Notes: generated by a model not told the origin, from the sequence alone. A stretch of DNA of 64,000 nucleotides from Raffaelea ambrosiae (GCA_002778195.1 PCDI01000005.1:959075-1023074); one strand, 5' to 3'; positions 12,552 through 24,992 are shown, numbered from the stretch's first letter. A program made the numbers and translations.

Positions 12552-15500
12552 TCACTCAACTGCACACCACGGGTGCTCCAGCACTTGCTCAATGGTGTAC
12601 CGCTGTGCCACATCCCGGTTCAGCATGCGCCGGATCAGATCGATGCTGTCATCGCTGACAGTGTAAGGCACCCGGAGGTCGCGGTCCATGATCTCGTCGA
12701 TGCTGTAGAAAGGGTTCTCCTTGTAGATGATGGTGTACAGCAGGATGCCCAGAGCCCACACATCTTGTTCCTTGCCTCCGTACGGGTGGCCACCCAGTAC
12801 CTCGGGAGCAGCATAGTCTAAAACATCCAATTAGCGTTTGCACGAGGAAAGAAAAGGCGACCAAGAGAGAACTTACCAATCGTCCCAACAAAGACGTCAA
12901 ACGGCCCGCTCTTGATGTAGGCCGCGCTGCCAAAGTCGATCAACTTGATGATGCCCTCGCCGTCCAGAATAATGTTCTCGTCCTTGATGTCCCGGTGGAC
13001 CACCTTGGCCTTGGTGTGCAGGTGGTGGATCGCCTTGGCTGACTGGACAAAGAGACTTCGGCATTCTTCTTCTTCCATGTTGCTCCGCAGCTCGATGTAG
13101 TCAAATAGGTCCATACCCGGCAGGCCGTGCGGCACCATCTCAATGTAGTAGTTGATGTCATCCTCGAAGAAGTCTTCCATGTCGACAATGTTGGTGTGCC
13201 GCAGGTTGTTGCGACGCAAGAAGTCTAGCACGTGGATCTCCAGTGGCACAGTGCCTAGACGCCGGTCACGCGTCCAGGTGTCGACGAGAATGCGTTTCTT
13301 GGTCACGTACTTGATCACCATGACCTTTCCGTTTATCTTGTTCCGACCTAGCTTAACCTGGCCATACGCTCCCTGGCCCATATCCTCCATGATAACGAAA
13401 TCATTAATGGTCTTCTTGTGGGGAGGAGCGTCCTGGGTGGTGGTGGTTGCGACATCCTTTGTAGACCCGAGAGACTTGGGCAAGTCGGGCGATGCTGTTG
13501 TCGATGACGTAGCCGTGACTGTGAGAGCGGGTGCAACGGTGGGAGTCGTCGCCCCGGAAGCCATACGAGACGAGATAGACTCGCCCTCGGGATTGGACGT
13601 GGATGGGCGAGCAATGCTTGTAAACTTTGGCGTCCCCGAAGCCGCAGTAATGGCAGCGTCTTTCAACTTCTGCGTCAGATCCTGCGCAGCTGCAGTCCGC
13701 TCCTTGGCCACCAGAGCACGTGTGTCCTCGCCAGTCGCCGTACCAGGAGAAAATTCGGGAGGAGAGTGGGCCGGAGTCTGGCCGGGCGATGGCTGGTGCA
13801 GAGGCGTAGCCGTGCCGGACAACAACGGGGACGCAACACCCAGGTTGTTGCGGGTGGCATGGAGGTGACGGGCGTATGTGATCCAGAGGGCGTACACCAT
13901 CTCCGTCTGGGTATAAGTACCGGAGGAGCCAGAGTCGCCGGTCGCAGACGATGCTGCCGTGCCGGATTCCTCCTCGTCGGCTTCCAACACAGCCTCACTG
14001 TGAACTTGGCCGTGCTTTTCGCTCTTGACAACACGCATCTGCACATCAATCTTGAGCTCAGAACCGTCGCGGTGGCGGGCGGCCAGGCCTTCGGGTCGCA
14101 GGAAGGCCGTGGTGGCATCGGGGCGGCCTTCACGCAGGGCCAGGAAAGCTGACGCTTTCCGGAAGCTGTGCTCGGGGACCACGACGCCGTCAGCCACGTG
14201 GACACCGTCCACTTCGATGAGAATATTGAGGATCTTGTCAAAATCAGGGAGCAGCTGGTTGATGGACAGGCCGTTGGGCTTTTCGTAGCCAAAGAGAGCG
14301 CCGCAGAAGACCGAGTTCGAACTCTTGATGGACAGAGTGTTTGTCGACACAACAATAATGCCGGCAATATGAGGGAAGCTGGAGACGCGCAGGGCCGACT
14401 GACCGCGGACCTGGTCGACCGTGGCCGGAATGTTGATCCGGTCGCTGTTACGACACGTGTAGTACCGCTTCTTGGACAACTCGGCAAAGTCCAGGGGGCC
14501 ACTCCAAGGCTTGATTCCTTGGCGCGGGAGGCGCGGGAGCAGTTTGGCGACCTCCATGCCCGGCGTGAGGCTCGCGTCGCCCCAGATGGGACCAAGAGCA
14601 CCCGTGAGGCCCGTGACGAAGCCTTCCTTATCGACGGTCACAGTAGCCACATCCTCGTGGATCTCTTCGAGCACCCAAATCAGGCCAATGCGCTTCTCCT
14701 TCACCCACAGGCTGGCCGAGCCGGTGGCCCCGTTGCGCTTCTGGATGGGCACAACGTCGCCACACAGGAGAACGCCGCGGGACTTGTTGCCGTAGTGGTG
14801 GTGGCCGTTCCCGAGTGGCTTGGCTGACTTGGTACCGCTGCCGTGGACGGTGCTGGCTCGCCGAGACTGGGCGAGCTGCTGGACGGTCGGAAACGGCGAA
14901 GCGTTGTTCGCAGAGCCTCCTCGTGGTGGCGTGGGGGTCTGAGCGCGCGAGTTGGGTTTGCTGAGCAGCTTTGCTGTGATGCCTCCCGAGCGCGACCCGA
15001 GCAGAACGCTGGTCCTGTTCGTCGGCTGGGGCGTGGGCTGAATGACGGTGGTCGATGCCAGGGTGTCGGAGTCGTCGACGTCGCCGTGGAGCAGCTTCTT
15101 CTCCAGCCATTCCCGGCGCTCTTCTTGGATGACTTCGAGCAATCCCATCTTGCGGACTTCGGCCTTGGTGACTCCGAACACGAGACAGGCCAAATCGTTG
15201 GCCGCGATAATCGTCCATGGCGGCTTGGACTCCGTCGTGAAAATGGCCTGGGCGGCTGGCACCCAGCGCGTGGCATGGGAGTGGACGTTGGTCAGGTTGC
15301 CAGACAGACTGAGCGGCGAAGCGAGAGAGCGTTGGCTTGCGGATGGAGAGGTAGCAGAGGACTGGATGGCCAGTATCTGAGGGCTGGTGGCTGCCGATCC
15401 AGGCGTGTCGGGGGCTGTGAGGGAGTCCATGAGGCGTTGCTGGGCTGAGGAATGTGCTGGCGCAGTGGCCATTCTCTTGAGCAGAAGGCTGGGTGGACGC

Positions 15501-16971
15501 GATTGGGGCGGCGACGTCTGTTGTGTGGTGGCGCTCTCGTTCGTCGGTGTCCGAGAAGAATCAGCGGAGTCTGATGTTACGACTCCCAGTGCCGGTTTGT
15601 CGGTGGATATTGAGCTGGTGTGGTCGGCGTGGTCGGTGACAATCTGGGAATTCTGGAAATTTTGGGAATTTTGGACATTTTGGACTTTTTGGACATTTTG
15701 GAATTTTTGGTAACTTTGGGAATTTGGCGAATTATTTGCCAGTTGTGTGTACGGTGCGGATATTGTTGGAGAGGTGTTGGCTGGTACGGCCGAGCGAGGC
15801 TCCAAGGCACCCAAATTGGCGTGGTCGCGAGGCTGGCCGGACGTGCGCTTTTTGAGTTCTAAGTCCTCAGGCACCACCGAATCGTGACCATCCACGTGCC
15901 GTGTCACGACAGGGGAGGACCCTGAATGGCCCGACGGGAACGAGGCAGAGAGGGGTTCTGGGCTCATCGAGCGCGGGATGAAGCTCCTGTCAAAGACATT
16001 CTCGCCCTCGCCCGCGGACGGTCCGCTGAACGATCCCGTAGCCTCGCCGAGCTGTGCTTGGGCCAGCATGTCCAGCATGTGCTGGATCTCCAGATCACCC
16101 GAGACACGGGAAAAGCCCGCTGCAGCGGCGCCGGGGTTGGATGCGGAGGCGGAGCGAGCAACACGGTCCTTCATGAACTCGACAGACCGCTTGAGGACGT
16201 TTTGGCGGTTGTGCATGAGGTCGTCGGACTGGTGGGCGAAGGAGAAGGAGTGCAGCGACTCGGAGGGGAAGCGGGTCAGGTCGTCGATGAACGAGGGCGA
16301 CATGGGGCCCGACGACAGAGCAAGCGCCTGGCGGGGTATCGTGGTCATGGAGATAGAGCGCGGGAGGGTGGAGGACGTGCTGCGGGCGGACGACGCGTTC
16401 GACGGCAGACCGGCGGCGCGTGGCGTGGGATGCTGGCGGATGCGGCGCAAACCAGAGAGGCCGAGGCCGTGGTCGTGGTCGGTCATAATGGGGGAGCGGG
16501 CCACGGCATCAAACTCTGTGGCCGCAGCACCGGCATCGAACGAGAGCCGCATGCGGGCCTTGTCCGGCGTGTCGGAGGCGACGGCGAGGTTTCCCGTGCT
16601 GCGGTTGCGGGGGTGGTACAGCGGCAGACCGAGCTGGTTCCCCGCACTGGTGCTGCGCTGCAGCCGGTCGGCTTGTTGAGCGGCCTCGTCATTGTGTTCG
16701 TTGGCGCCTGGGCGGTTAGCATGTGAAAGAGAGACGACGGAAAAGAAAGCGACGAGGAGCGGCGGCCGGAGGCTCTGGGGAGGCTGCTGTGCATTCGGCC
16801 GATGGACAGGAAGGAGCTGCCCGACCAAGACGGGCCGGGGCAGCCGGGGGAGACAAACAGCCGGCAGAGAGCCGGACAGGGCATCCAGAGGGACAGGCCG
16901 GCGCGGGACAGCAGCTCCAGCTACGCGGTCAACTCACCAGTCTCCAGGTCTCGACCGTATATATGGAGCAT
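12552..16971 (-). CDS. PSK1: PAS-domain serine/threonine protein kinase (PSK1/PSK2-like)
   Basis: Exons are 16938-16971, 12877-16707 and 12552-12817, encoding about 1,376 residues. Exon 1 is only 34 nt (MLHIYGRDLET) and ends at GTGAGT. Exon 2 starts after a GCTAAC branch point and CAG. The last intron (12818-12876, GTAAGT to TAG) interrupts the activation loop. The first 480 residues are low-complexity, including an Asn/Gln/Val repeat near 15640-15720. PAS-like segments follow at roughly 490-560 and 640-720. The kinase domain fills the last 270 residues. It has a glycine loop (GQGAYGQV), Lys in VMVIKY, the catalytic loop VHRDIKDEN, DFGSAAY and APEVL. PAS kinases couple nutrient state to sugar partitioning and translation; in yeast Psk1/2 act on UDP-glucose pyrophosphorylase. 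All catalytic motifs are present, so it should be active. Orthology to Psk1/Psk2 is inferred from domain order. Confidence 0.9.
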
Positions 16972-18348
16972 TCTTGATGTGGCTGTGCGGACGATGTGAT
17001 GGGGGCAGCAGTTGTCCCGACACGATTGCTCGTGAGGACGGAGACGATGGGGTTCGAGGAGGTTTCGGGAGCGTCGATGGCCGATGGCTTGTCGTGTGGC
17101 GGAGAATACGCTCGCGGGCTCGGGCTGTCTGTCGGGTGCTCTCGAGTGCTCTCGGGCGTGTTGTGGCGGGCCGGCAAAGCTGTGCTGTGTCGAGCTGCGG
17201 CGGATGGATCGGGGTGGCGATGCGCGACGAGAGGGAGGAATTGACAGAGCAACGAAGCCAGAGAAGACGACCAGTGGCGCGGGAAACCAAGAGAAAGGCA
17301 GGAAAGGGAGGAGACGAGCAGAAGAGACGAAAACAAGACGTAGGAAAAAAAAACACTGGCACGGAGAGAAGAGACGCTAGAGAGGCCAAGCAAGACAGGC
17401 AACAGCTAAGTGAAACAGGCTGGCGGTTCCTCGTTGTGGCTGGCGGGTCGGACGAGTGACGTGGAGTGCCAGACGGGATGCCGAGCAGTTCGGGAAGAGG
17501 CAGGGCGGAGCCTGGCGGTCGAGACGGGCAGGGAAAGACACGAGGCAGGGCGAGAAGAGAGGAGGGGAGAGCAGAGGCTCGATGTCGGCGATCCGGGGGC
17601 CGAGAAAAAAAAAGTATCACCTTTTTTTTTTTCTCCGGTGGCCTTTTTGGGCGTTTTTCGCTCTCGTTGAGTTTTGATTTTCTGGGTAGCGCCTGCCTGG
17701 CCCTGCCTGGTCTGGATTTTCGCTATTATTTTCGTATTTTATTTTAAGTCGTAAGGCGGGGTTCAGCTGCTGCAGTGGGGGAAGGAAGGGCCGTCGCAGC
17801 GCGTGTGCGGGCAACATACGGTGCCAAAATAGCAGGAGAGCCAGACAAAAAGCGGGACAGCGGAGTCAGGCGGTCCCTGGACGGCCCAACAAAGGCGAGT
17901 TTCAGGTTATTATAGGGCGTTTGATTGGGCCACTGGGCGGCCAGACAGCGGCCTGTTGGGGTCAGAAGACAGCTGTGGTCACACATGGTGGGCTGCTGAA
18001 GAAGTCACCTGGAACGGCAGGCGCGTCGACGCAGAGCTGTTCAGAAAACAAAGTACAGAATGGGAAGCAAATGCAGAATCAAAGGCAGAGTCCAATGCAC
18101 AAGAAAGACAAGTATTCGAGACTTTTCTCTTCTTTCCAACACGCAATGGCACACAAGCAGCTGCATGCCACCACAGAGAAATCAGGGAACCCAGAGAAAG
18201 AGGAGCACACAGCAAAGACATCAACTTCCACCGCTCAATCGCCAACAATCGCCAGCAATCGCCAAAAAGCACAAGACTCGCCCCAACAGGCCACTTCGGT
18301 GGCACGACCTTGGCGAGCGCGACAGCAAACCCGTCTTGCTCCGGGCTG

Positions 18349-18390
18349 TTGGCCTGTTGGCCGGTTGGCTGGTTGGCCGGTTGGCCTGCC
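18349..18390. repeat. Short degenerate tandem repeat (GTTGGCCG-like)
   Basis: About five imperfect copies of an 8-10-bp unit related to GTTGGCCGGTTGGCTG. Confidence 0.7.
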
Positions 18391-18620
18391 ATAGCGGCGG
18401 TGACAAAACAGGGCCGAACTGGTAACTACTGGTATGCATCTTGCCAAAAAGCACGCTGTCTCTGGCGAGATCAAGCAGGACACCCACCGTAAGATCCCTG
18501 GCACAGCCAAACCTGCGGTCAGCCCTGGTGCGTTTTGCCGCTGTCGAACGTGCTGCAGATTCGCTGCAGGCTCGCTGCAGATTCGCAGAACGACGGTGTA
18601 GGCCAGGCCAGGCCCCAACG

Positions 18621-18639
18621 CGCGCGCCGCCGGCGCGCG
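18621..18639. repeat. Perfect GC-only inverted repeat, 9-bp arms
   Basis: CGCGCGCCG and its reverse complement CGGCGCGCG are separated by a single C. The element could extrude as a hairpin or bind a dimeric factor. No adjacent gene explains it. Confidence 0.8.
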
Positions 18640-21600
18640 AAAAGAAATTTCACAACACAGACGGACTGGCGGGCGACTGAACAATACCGACCGAGCTCGT
18701 GGTCGTCCTCGCACGCGGCAGGCCGTCCGAGCCAATTCGCATGTTGCTGGCCTTTCACCCCCTTTGCCAAGCGGCATGGGCCATTCCGCTGGCGATTCCG
18801 TTTCATTTTCGAGCATGTCTCCTTGCTAGACTCTTGCACGGCTTGTCTCTGAGGATTTGTTTACGATCCCGGTCTGTGTGGTTGTCGCACTCTGGTTCAA
18901 ACAGATTGCACAGCCCCGGCTCGCCATGCCGCTGTCTTTGTATTGCTGTGTCTTGCCTCTCTGTCTTGTTTCTGTCTCATTTCTGTTGTCCGCCGATCTG
19001 AACTGCATTCCAGAACCGGCGACGCCAACGGCCATGCAAACCAAGTAATACATTCGGCTGCGAGATTCCCAATCTGGCGATTCTGCACTTGTTGCACAAT
19101 TCCTCGTATTATCAATCCAGCCTTGCTTTCCGGGCAGTGCTGTGTCGTTTCTCGCTTTGATCGTCCAGATCCCGAAAAAAACGACCCCCCTCTGCTGTGC
19201 ATGGACCATAGTTACGCGTATTGGGATGCTACCTCACGGCTTCTTGCCGAATGCACCTGTTGGAGAAACAGCCCTGTTTGCACGCGTTCACTCTTTCAGT
19301 CAGCTAGTCAACTCCTCTTTCCTCCTTGCTTCTCGTTGGCTCCTGTCAACAGCGGCGAGCCCCGCTGTGGAGGCGTCGACATGAGGGTTTTTTTCACTCT
19401 TGTGCGGAGGGCTCTGCTTTCGTGCCGCTAGACCTGGAGACAGACGTGGAGAGAGAACCCTGCATAGCCTGGCCTGGTCTAGAGGCCAGAAGGACCGTCT
19501 AGCCGCGTCCCTTTCATATCTGATAGTCAGAGAGTTCCACTGGGAGAGACACACACAAGTGACACACCAAAGACACACGATATTATCTGCATACACCGTA
19601 GAACCAGTGGTCACCTGCCACACTGGTCAGAGTCCAGCTCTTGCACGCGGTGTCGATACATCATTCTTACAGTCACAAGACCATACTGGGCGTTTGCTGG
19701 CAGCTGTTTCTGGACATCCGTACTGTGCATGCGGGCGATAACAGCGGCAGGGCACATGGCAAACACAGGAACCGCCGTTTGCGACCCGTGCCAACGCCCG
19801 CCAATCCAAACCAACAATGTGTCCTGCTTCTCTGGTCTGTATTTGCACAGATTGTCTCGCTGCCTGCCATAATAGTCTGGCTGTGGAAGTTCCCGGTTGC
19901 AACGCCACCCCCGATGCAAATACCTCCCAGATTGGCCTGGCTGGCCAGGACAACCAAGAAGGGCTGCCTATCTCTCCTTTGATGCTTTCTCGACTGCAGG
20001 CTCTCCCAATCAGACCAACAGCGGACCCTCTTTGTCGCCGCGGCACGCGACTCTGTCTGCATGGTCTATAGATGATCTGCGGACACACTGGGTGGACATC
20101 AGTGTGGGCATCTGTGTGGACATCGTGGACAAGTGACCTGGTTCTGCTGATAAGGGCAAGACAAGCAGCCACTGCAATAGCCTTGCCCAGGCCCACTGAA
20201 ACACAACGGCTGCCTGCAGCATGGCTGCTGGCTCGCCGCGGGTATCTGTATTTGGCTGCGGATTGCATGCCCTCCTGGATAGACTGATGGGTTCATTTGT
20301 CTTGTGGGCCTTTGCCGTCCTATCGCCAACCACAAGACAGTGTCTATCTTACAGTGGCTGTAAGTTGCGCCTAAGACACGCAGGACACATGGAAACCAAG
20401 TTGACAACCCATGCATAGCAGGTCCGGTGCAGCTGGTGCCAGTAAGCGTGGGCTGGGCCGCCAGTGGCTACACCGCTTTCTCTTTTAGGCCTTTCCCCCT
20501 CTTTGACCCCCGCTCTTATCGGCAGGACAGAGGCAAAGAGGGGGGGTGGGTGGAGCGATACAGCGATAGTCGTTGATAGTGGAACGTCGCTACACCACCA
20601 AACGGCGGCACTATTGGGTGCGATGGGGACGGCCAGTGCGAGCGGGGTTTTAATTGGCGTGCTGGTGCTGGACCAGCCGTTCGGAAGAGCATTGGCAAGC
20701 GGGCTGAGAGGCGGTCGTTGCTGCCATTTTGGGGACGTTGGCGTGGTTTGCTCCTTCCTTTGGGCACAGCCAGACAATATGAATCACGACAGCGTCCAAG
20801 TTTTCTTGTGTTTTTTTTTTTTTGCTTTTTGGTTTCTTCTTCTTCTCTGTTTCTTTCTGACTCGGCTCCCTGGCTTTTTATTCTCTCTTTTCCTTCCCTC
20901 TGTTCTCCAGTGTCTGTTTCAGTCCTCACCCTCTCTCTCCCGCCTTGTTCCCCTCGGGGCCGTCCTGCGATTCTTACGTCCTTTGTTCTGCTCATGCCAC
21001 CCGCAAACGGCCCTCGTATTATTGCTCTCTAGACCTCTATGCGACCAACAATTTCGACTCTTTTCTCTTCTCCTTGCTCGTGATCCCTCGCCTCTCTCCC
21101 TCGCGTCAGCACCCTCTCCGACTCGTCTTCACTAGCAGGTCCTGTCCGTCACCCTGCTTGCTTGTCTCTGCCCGCCCTCTTCCCGCTCCCGTGCCGTCCC
21201 CGTAAGTACATCCAATGCAGAGCGGTCAGGCTGCCCGTGCCTTCCACTTACTGTCGCAAGCCTGACTGTTTTTCATAGCCAGTTTTTGTGGTACTTTTTA
21301 CATCATCCCACAACCTCTTACCACCTACAACAGCGACCGACACGGCCAGCGGCACTGACGCCTCCTCCAACAACTCCTTCAACTCCTCCAACTCCGCTCC
21401 TACATCGAGACTCGCTCTTCTCTCCGTCTGTCCCTTTCGATAGCGCCCGCGCGAGTCATCCCTACAGACGGTCCCGCAGCGGCCCCTTTTTCGTCCCTGC
21501 CGTCACCACCTCGTATTGGTTATTGGTCGTCATGGGTGTGTGACGCCCTTCGCTATTCTGCCACCTCGCGTTTGCCCACACACCATCACTGCCACGCTCT

Positions 21601-21940
21601 CCTGCGCCGAAAACAAGCCCGTCTCCACCGGCTGACAACGCCACCCAGCTGACGGCCAACTCGCTCTACACTGTGCCAGCATCCAAGATCTCGTCCTGCG
21701 CTCACAAAATTTTGCATCGTTCAGTCTGCGACTGATTCCTGTTTCGACTGAATCGCTTCGGCTGGCATCCGTTGCTTATTCCTGGTCTTCGTCTTAGTCC
21801 TTCTTTCTCTGTTTTCTTTCCAGCCCTGTCACTGTGTATCGTCCTGTCTCTATTAGTCTCTCGTTCCCCAGTCCGCTATCTTGGCCAAAAGGCCTCATAC
21901 TCTCCCGCCACCGTCGTATCGTCTCTCTTTTAAAGAAACC

Positions 21941-24178
21941 ATGGCCGAATCTGATCGCTCGTTTGTTCCCGTGATCGACGCGGCAGCCCCGGCTGCCGTG
22001 CCGGCCCCTCTGCAGCCTCCAGAGACCATTGAAGAAGAGCAGCACTTACACCTCCAGCCGCACCGACAGGAGCAACCCGATGGTGTTGTCGACATGCAGC
22101 CCAAGCGGAAGGGCCGCCAGCGGCTCTTGCGCGGTCTCTCGCGCATCTCGTCGTCACCAAGTCTGGCCCAATTGGGCCGGGCCCGTTCTTCCAGCACGCC
22201 TTACTCGCGGTCCGGTGCCAGCCTCTCGTGCGTTAGCCTATCGTCCAGTCCTTCGCCATTCGCACCCACGTCGTCAAATGCCAGCAGTTCTGGCTTTGCG
22301 TTCTCGCCGCTCGCTTCGCCTCTTGCCGGTGGCCCCTCTGGATATCCCTCCTCCTCGACTTCCCTCGCCTCTCCGCTGGCTACAACGCCTCTTCCCGGCT
22401 CTCCAAGCAATGCATCGGCCATCCGAAAAGTCGATCTGACAGCAGACACCACGAACGCTGTGGTCGGATGGGGCAACACCCATAGCGGCAACACGGTCCC
22501 GTTGCCGGCAGAAATCGCAAAATATGCACCGACGATGTCGGTGCAGCCATACCGCCCCAAGAGGAACTTTGTCCAGATGTGGACGCTCTTGCCCCGAGAG
22601 GCCAAAATCTACATCTTCCACTTCTTGTCGTCCAAAGAGCTCGTCCGAATTTCGCGTGTCAGCCGCGAATTCTACAAGCTCAGCTTTGACGGCCAGCTCT
22701 GGACCACCTTCGATGCTTCCGAGTTCTACCAGGAAATTCCCGTCGAGTCGCTCTCAAAGATCATCACGACTGCAGGCCCGTTTGTCAAGAACCTGAATCT
22801 GCGCGGCTGTGTCCAGGTCGAGAAGTACCACGACGCCATTGCCATGTCCAAGGCCCTTTGCAATCTTGTCAATGCCACTCTCGAAGGCTCCCTCTTCAAC
22901 TACCACAACCTCGAGTGCCTGCTCAAACGAAACAAGAAGCTCGTCCACATCAATCTGACCGGCTTGTCATGTGTCAATATCAACACCTGCAACACCATTT
23001 CTGCAAACTGCTCTCAGCTAGAGATTCTCAACGTTTCGTGGTGTAAAAATATCGCAGCCAGGCACGTCGAGACCATTGTGAAGGCTTGCCCAAAGTTGCG
23101 CGATCTGCGGGTCAGTGAAGTTCGTGGCTTTGACAGCCAGGAGGTTGCCGAGACACTTTTCAAAACCAACAACCTAGAGCGGCTGGTGCTAAGCGGGTGT
23201 CCCGATCTCAACGACACGACCCTAGGAATCATGATGCACGGCAAGGACCCAGAGATGGATTTCCTGACTGACCGGCCCAAAGTTCCGCCTCGGCGTCTAC
23301 GCTACATCGACCTGAGCCGCTGCCAGCGTCTGACTAGCCGCGGCGTGGCTTCCCTGGGCTACTGTGTTCCCGAGCTCGAGGGCCTGGTGCTGAATGGCAA
23401 CCCGTCTCTAACCGACGAAGCCCTGGAGCCCATATTTGCCTCGTGTCCGAACCTGTCGTATCTCGACCTCGAGGATCTCACCGAGCTGACCAACCCACTG
23501 TTCAGCGAACACCTGGTCAAGTCGCCTTGTGCGACAAAGATGACGCATCTGTCGATCAGCTACTGCGAGAATTTAGGGGACGCTGGTGTGCTTCCAGCTA
23601 TCCGCGCATGCCGCAACCTGCGCAGTGTGGACATGGACAATACGCGCATTTCTGATCTGGTCTTAGCCGAGGCGGCGGCCCTGGTACGTTTTCGCGCGCC
23701 TCGCACCCTCAACCGCCATTGTCGCCCGCGTCCTGGCTTGAGCCTGGCCGTCTACGACTGTCCGAATGTCAACTGGACGGGTGTACGCGAAGTTCTGTCA
23801 CGCAACGCCGAGGTTATTCTGCCACGCGTCAAGCACGAGACCCTGATGGATGGTGGCCCTTTGCCCATGCCTACATTCCCTACCGAGATCATCTCGCTCA
23901 AGTGCTTCTACGGCTGGCAGATGACGGTCGACGAGCACACCAAGCGCGTTATGCATGGCGATCTGGCCTCGGCTGGCCGCCTGGAGCGCAAGTGGGCCGA
24001 CTACATGCAGGCCAATGAGGAAGCCGGCGCCGCTGGCGCCGGTGGTCGGCGCCGGCGTCGCCGGGCCCGCGAAGCCCAGCAACTGCATGCCAATGAAGAA
24101 GAGGGCGGCGCTGTTGGTGGTGCGGGCATGGGTATTGGACGCCGCCGTGCCCGGACTGCCACATGCGTCGTCATGTAA
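21941..24178 (+). CDS. F-box/leucine-rich-repeat protein with C-terminal CaaX box
   Basis: A single exon of 745 residues. I prefer the ATG at 21941 (ACCATGG context) over the in-frame ATG 60 nt upstream. Residues 1-200 are Ser/Pro-rich. The F-box lies at about 212-258 (LLPREAKIYIFHFLSSKEL), and Cys-containing leucine-rich repeats (repeating NLRGC/LNVSWC/LVLSGC/IDLSRC) run from about 270 to 610. The tail is basic (GRRRRRRAREA) and ends in CVVM. F-box/LRR proteins are substrate receptors of SCF (Skp1-cullin-F-box) ubiquitin ligases, with the F-box binding Skp1 and the repeats binding substrate. The terminal CVVM fits a CaaX prenylation signal (Met last favours farnesylation), and the basic stretch before it would strengthen membrane binding. 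This parallels animal FBXL2, which is prenylated at a CaaX box. A GTACGT at 23684 is not a splice site in phase, so I read through it. Confidence 0.88.
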   Translation: MAESDRSFVPVIDAAAPAAVPAPLQPPETIEEEQHLHLQPHRQEQPDGVVDMQPKRKGRQRLLRGLSRISSSPSLAQLGRARSSSTPYSRSGASLSCVSLSSSPSPFAPTSSNASSSGFAFSPLASPLAGGPSGYPSSSTSLASPLATTPLPGSPSNASAIRKVDLTADTTNAVVGWGNTHSGNTVPLPAEIAKYAPTMSVQPYRPKRNFVQMWTLLPREAKIYIFHFLSSKELVRISRVSREFYKLSFDGQLWTTFDASEFYQEIPVESLSKIITTAGPFVKNLNLRGCVQVEKYHDAIAMSKALCNLVNATLEGSLFNYHNLECLLKRNKKLVHINLTGLSCVNINTCNTISANCSQLEILNVSWCKNIAARHVETIVKACPKLRDLRVSEVRGFDSQEVAETLFKTNNLERLVLSGCPDLNDTTLGIMMHGKDPEMDFLTDRPKVPPRRLRYIDLSRCQRLTSRGVASLGYCVPELEGLVLNGNPSLTDEALEPIFASCPNLSYLDLEDLTELTNPLFSEHLVKSPCATKMTHLSISYCENLGDAGVLPAIRACRNLRSVDMDNTRISDLVLAEAAALVRFRAPRTLNRHCRPRPGLSLAVYDCPNVNWTGVREVLSRNAEVILPRVKHETLMDGGPLPMPTFPTEIISLKCFYGWQMTVDEHTKRVMHGDLASAGRLERKWADYMQANEEAGAAGAGGRRRRRRAREAQQLHANEEEGGAVGGAGMGIGRRRARTATCVVM

Positions 24179-24992
24179 GTTTTCGAGGAGTCTTTATATT
24201 CCTGTTTTTTTTTTTATGTGCCTCCGCCGTTTCTCTGGGCATCTGGAGTTTTTGGTTCGCATGCGGCGTTTGGATTTCTTGTGGAGACTCCCTAGAAGGG
24301 ATGCTACTGCCGTATGAATGAAGCCCGGGACATATCTGCTGTGAGTGTATACGAGCTGGTCTTGTCATCGTGGTTTCTTGCGGTTTCGTTTTATGGGAAA
24401 GTGGATCAAACTATTGTCACTCGTTACGACTCTACGATAAATTGGAGGAAGTCCCACGGATATGGGCGGACGGATAGATTGTGTGGAGTTCTTTCTTGGA
24501 ATTTACTTGTCTTGGTTTTTCTTGCCTTTTCTTCCCCTTTTTTCCTGTCTATTTCCACCATTAGATTGGCGCACCAGGTGCTTTTCTTTGTCTTCCCATT
24601 TATATATCTCGTGCTTGCCGGTTTGGCATACTCGAGGAAGCGTCTTGAATTTGGTGCGAATTTTACCGTCTGAATTTGTGTCATTTTCTTCCTTTACAAT
24701 CATCAGTATGTATGGAGTCCTGTTTTATATAGTTTCAATGAACAGGCCTTTATTGAACCTCGACAATCTATGGTCTCTCCCAATTTCAGTATCCAAAAGT
24801 CTACAAAATGAAAAGAGCAAAACAGAGTGGGAGCAAGGAAGGACAGGACAGGTCGCTGGGACCTCGAATGAGAACAGAATCAAAGGAATTCCATATTTTT
24901 CGTCACAGCTGGTCCGCAAGTTGCCTTGGACCTGACCCTCACCACCAACAATCCAAACGAACCGAGAACCAAATTTGACTCATCTAGCCTTC
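24179..24992. other. Spacer between convergent 3' ends
   Basis: The F-box gene and the small membrane protein gene converge here. Top-strand T-runs near 24200-24700 suit 3' untranslated regions. No gene is seen. Confidence 0.5.

Larger units (their letters stand above)
16972..21940. other. Long spacer between divergent genes, with promoter and leader sequence
   Basis: The PAS kinase and the F-box gene point away from each other across about 5 kb, in which I see no credible gene. Features are a GTTGGCCG-type tandem repeat (about 18349-18390) and a perfect GC-rich inverted repeat at 18621-18639. From about 20780 the top strand becomes CT-rich, as expected for the promoter and a leader of up to 1 kb for the F-box gene. 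Candidate leader introns exist (for example a GTAAGT at about 21201), but I cannot fix them. Confidence 0.5.

Noticed and set aside
23684..23742. Apparent GTACGT...AG intron in the F-box gene
   Set aside because: Removing 59 nt would shift the frame before a conserved-looking leucine-rich-repeat segment, while reading through keeps the frame open.
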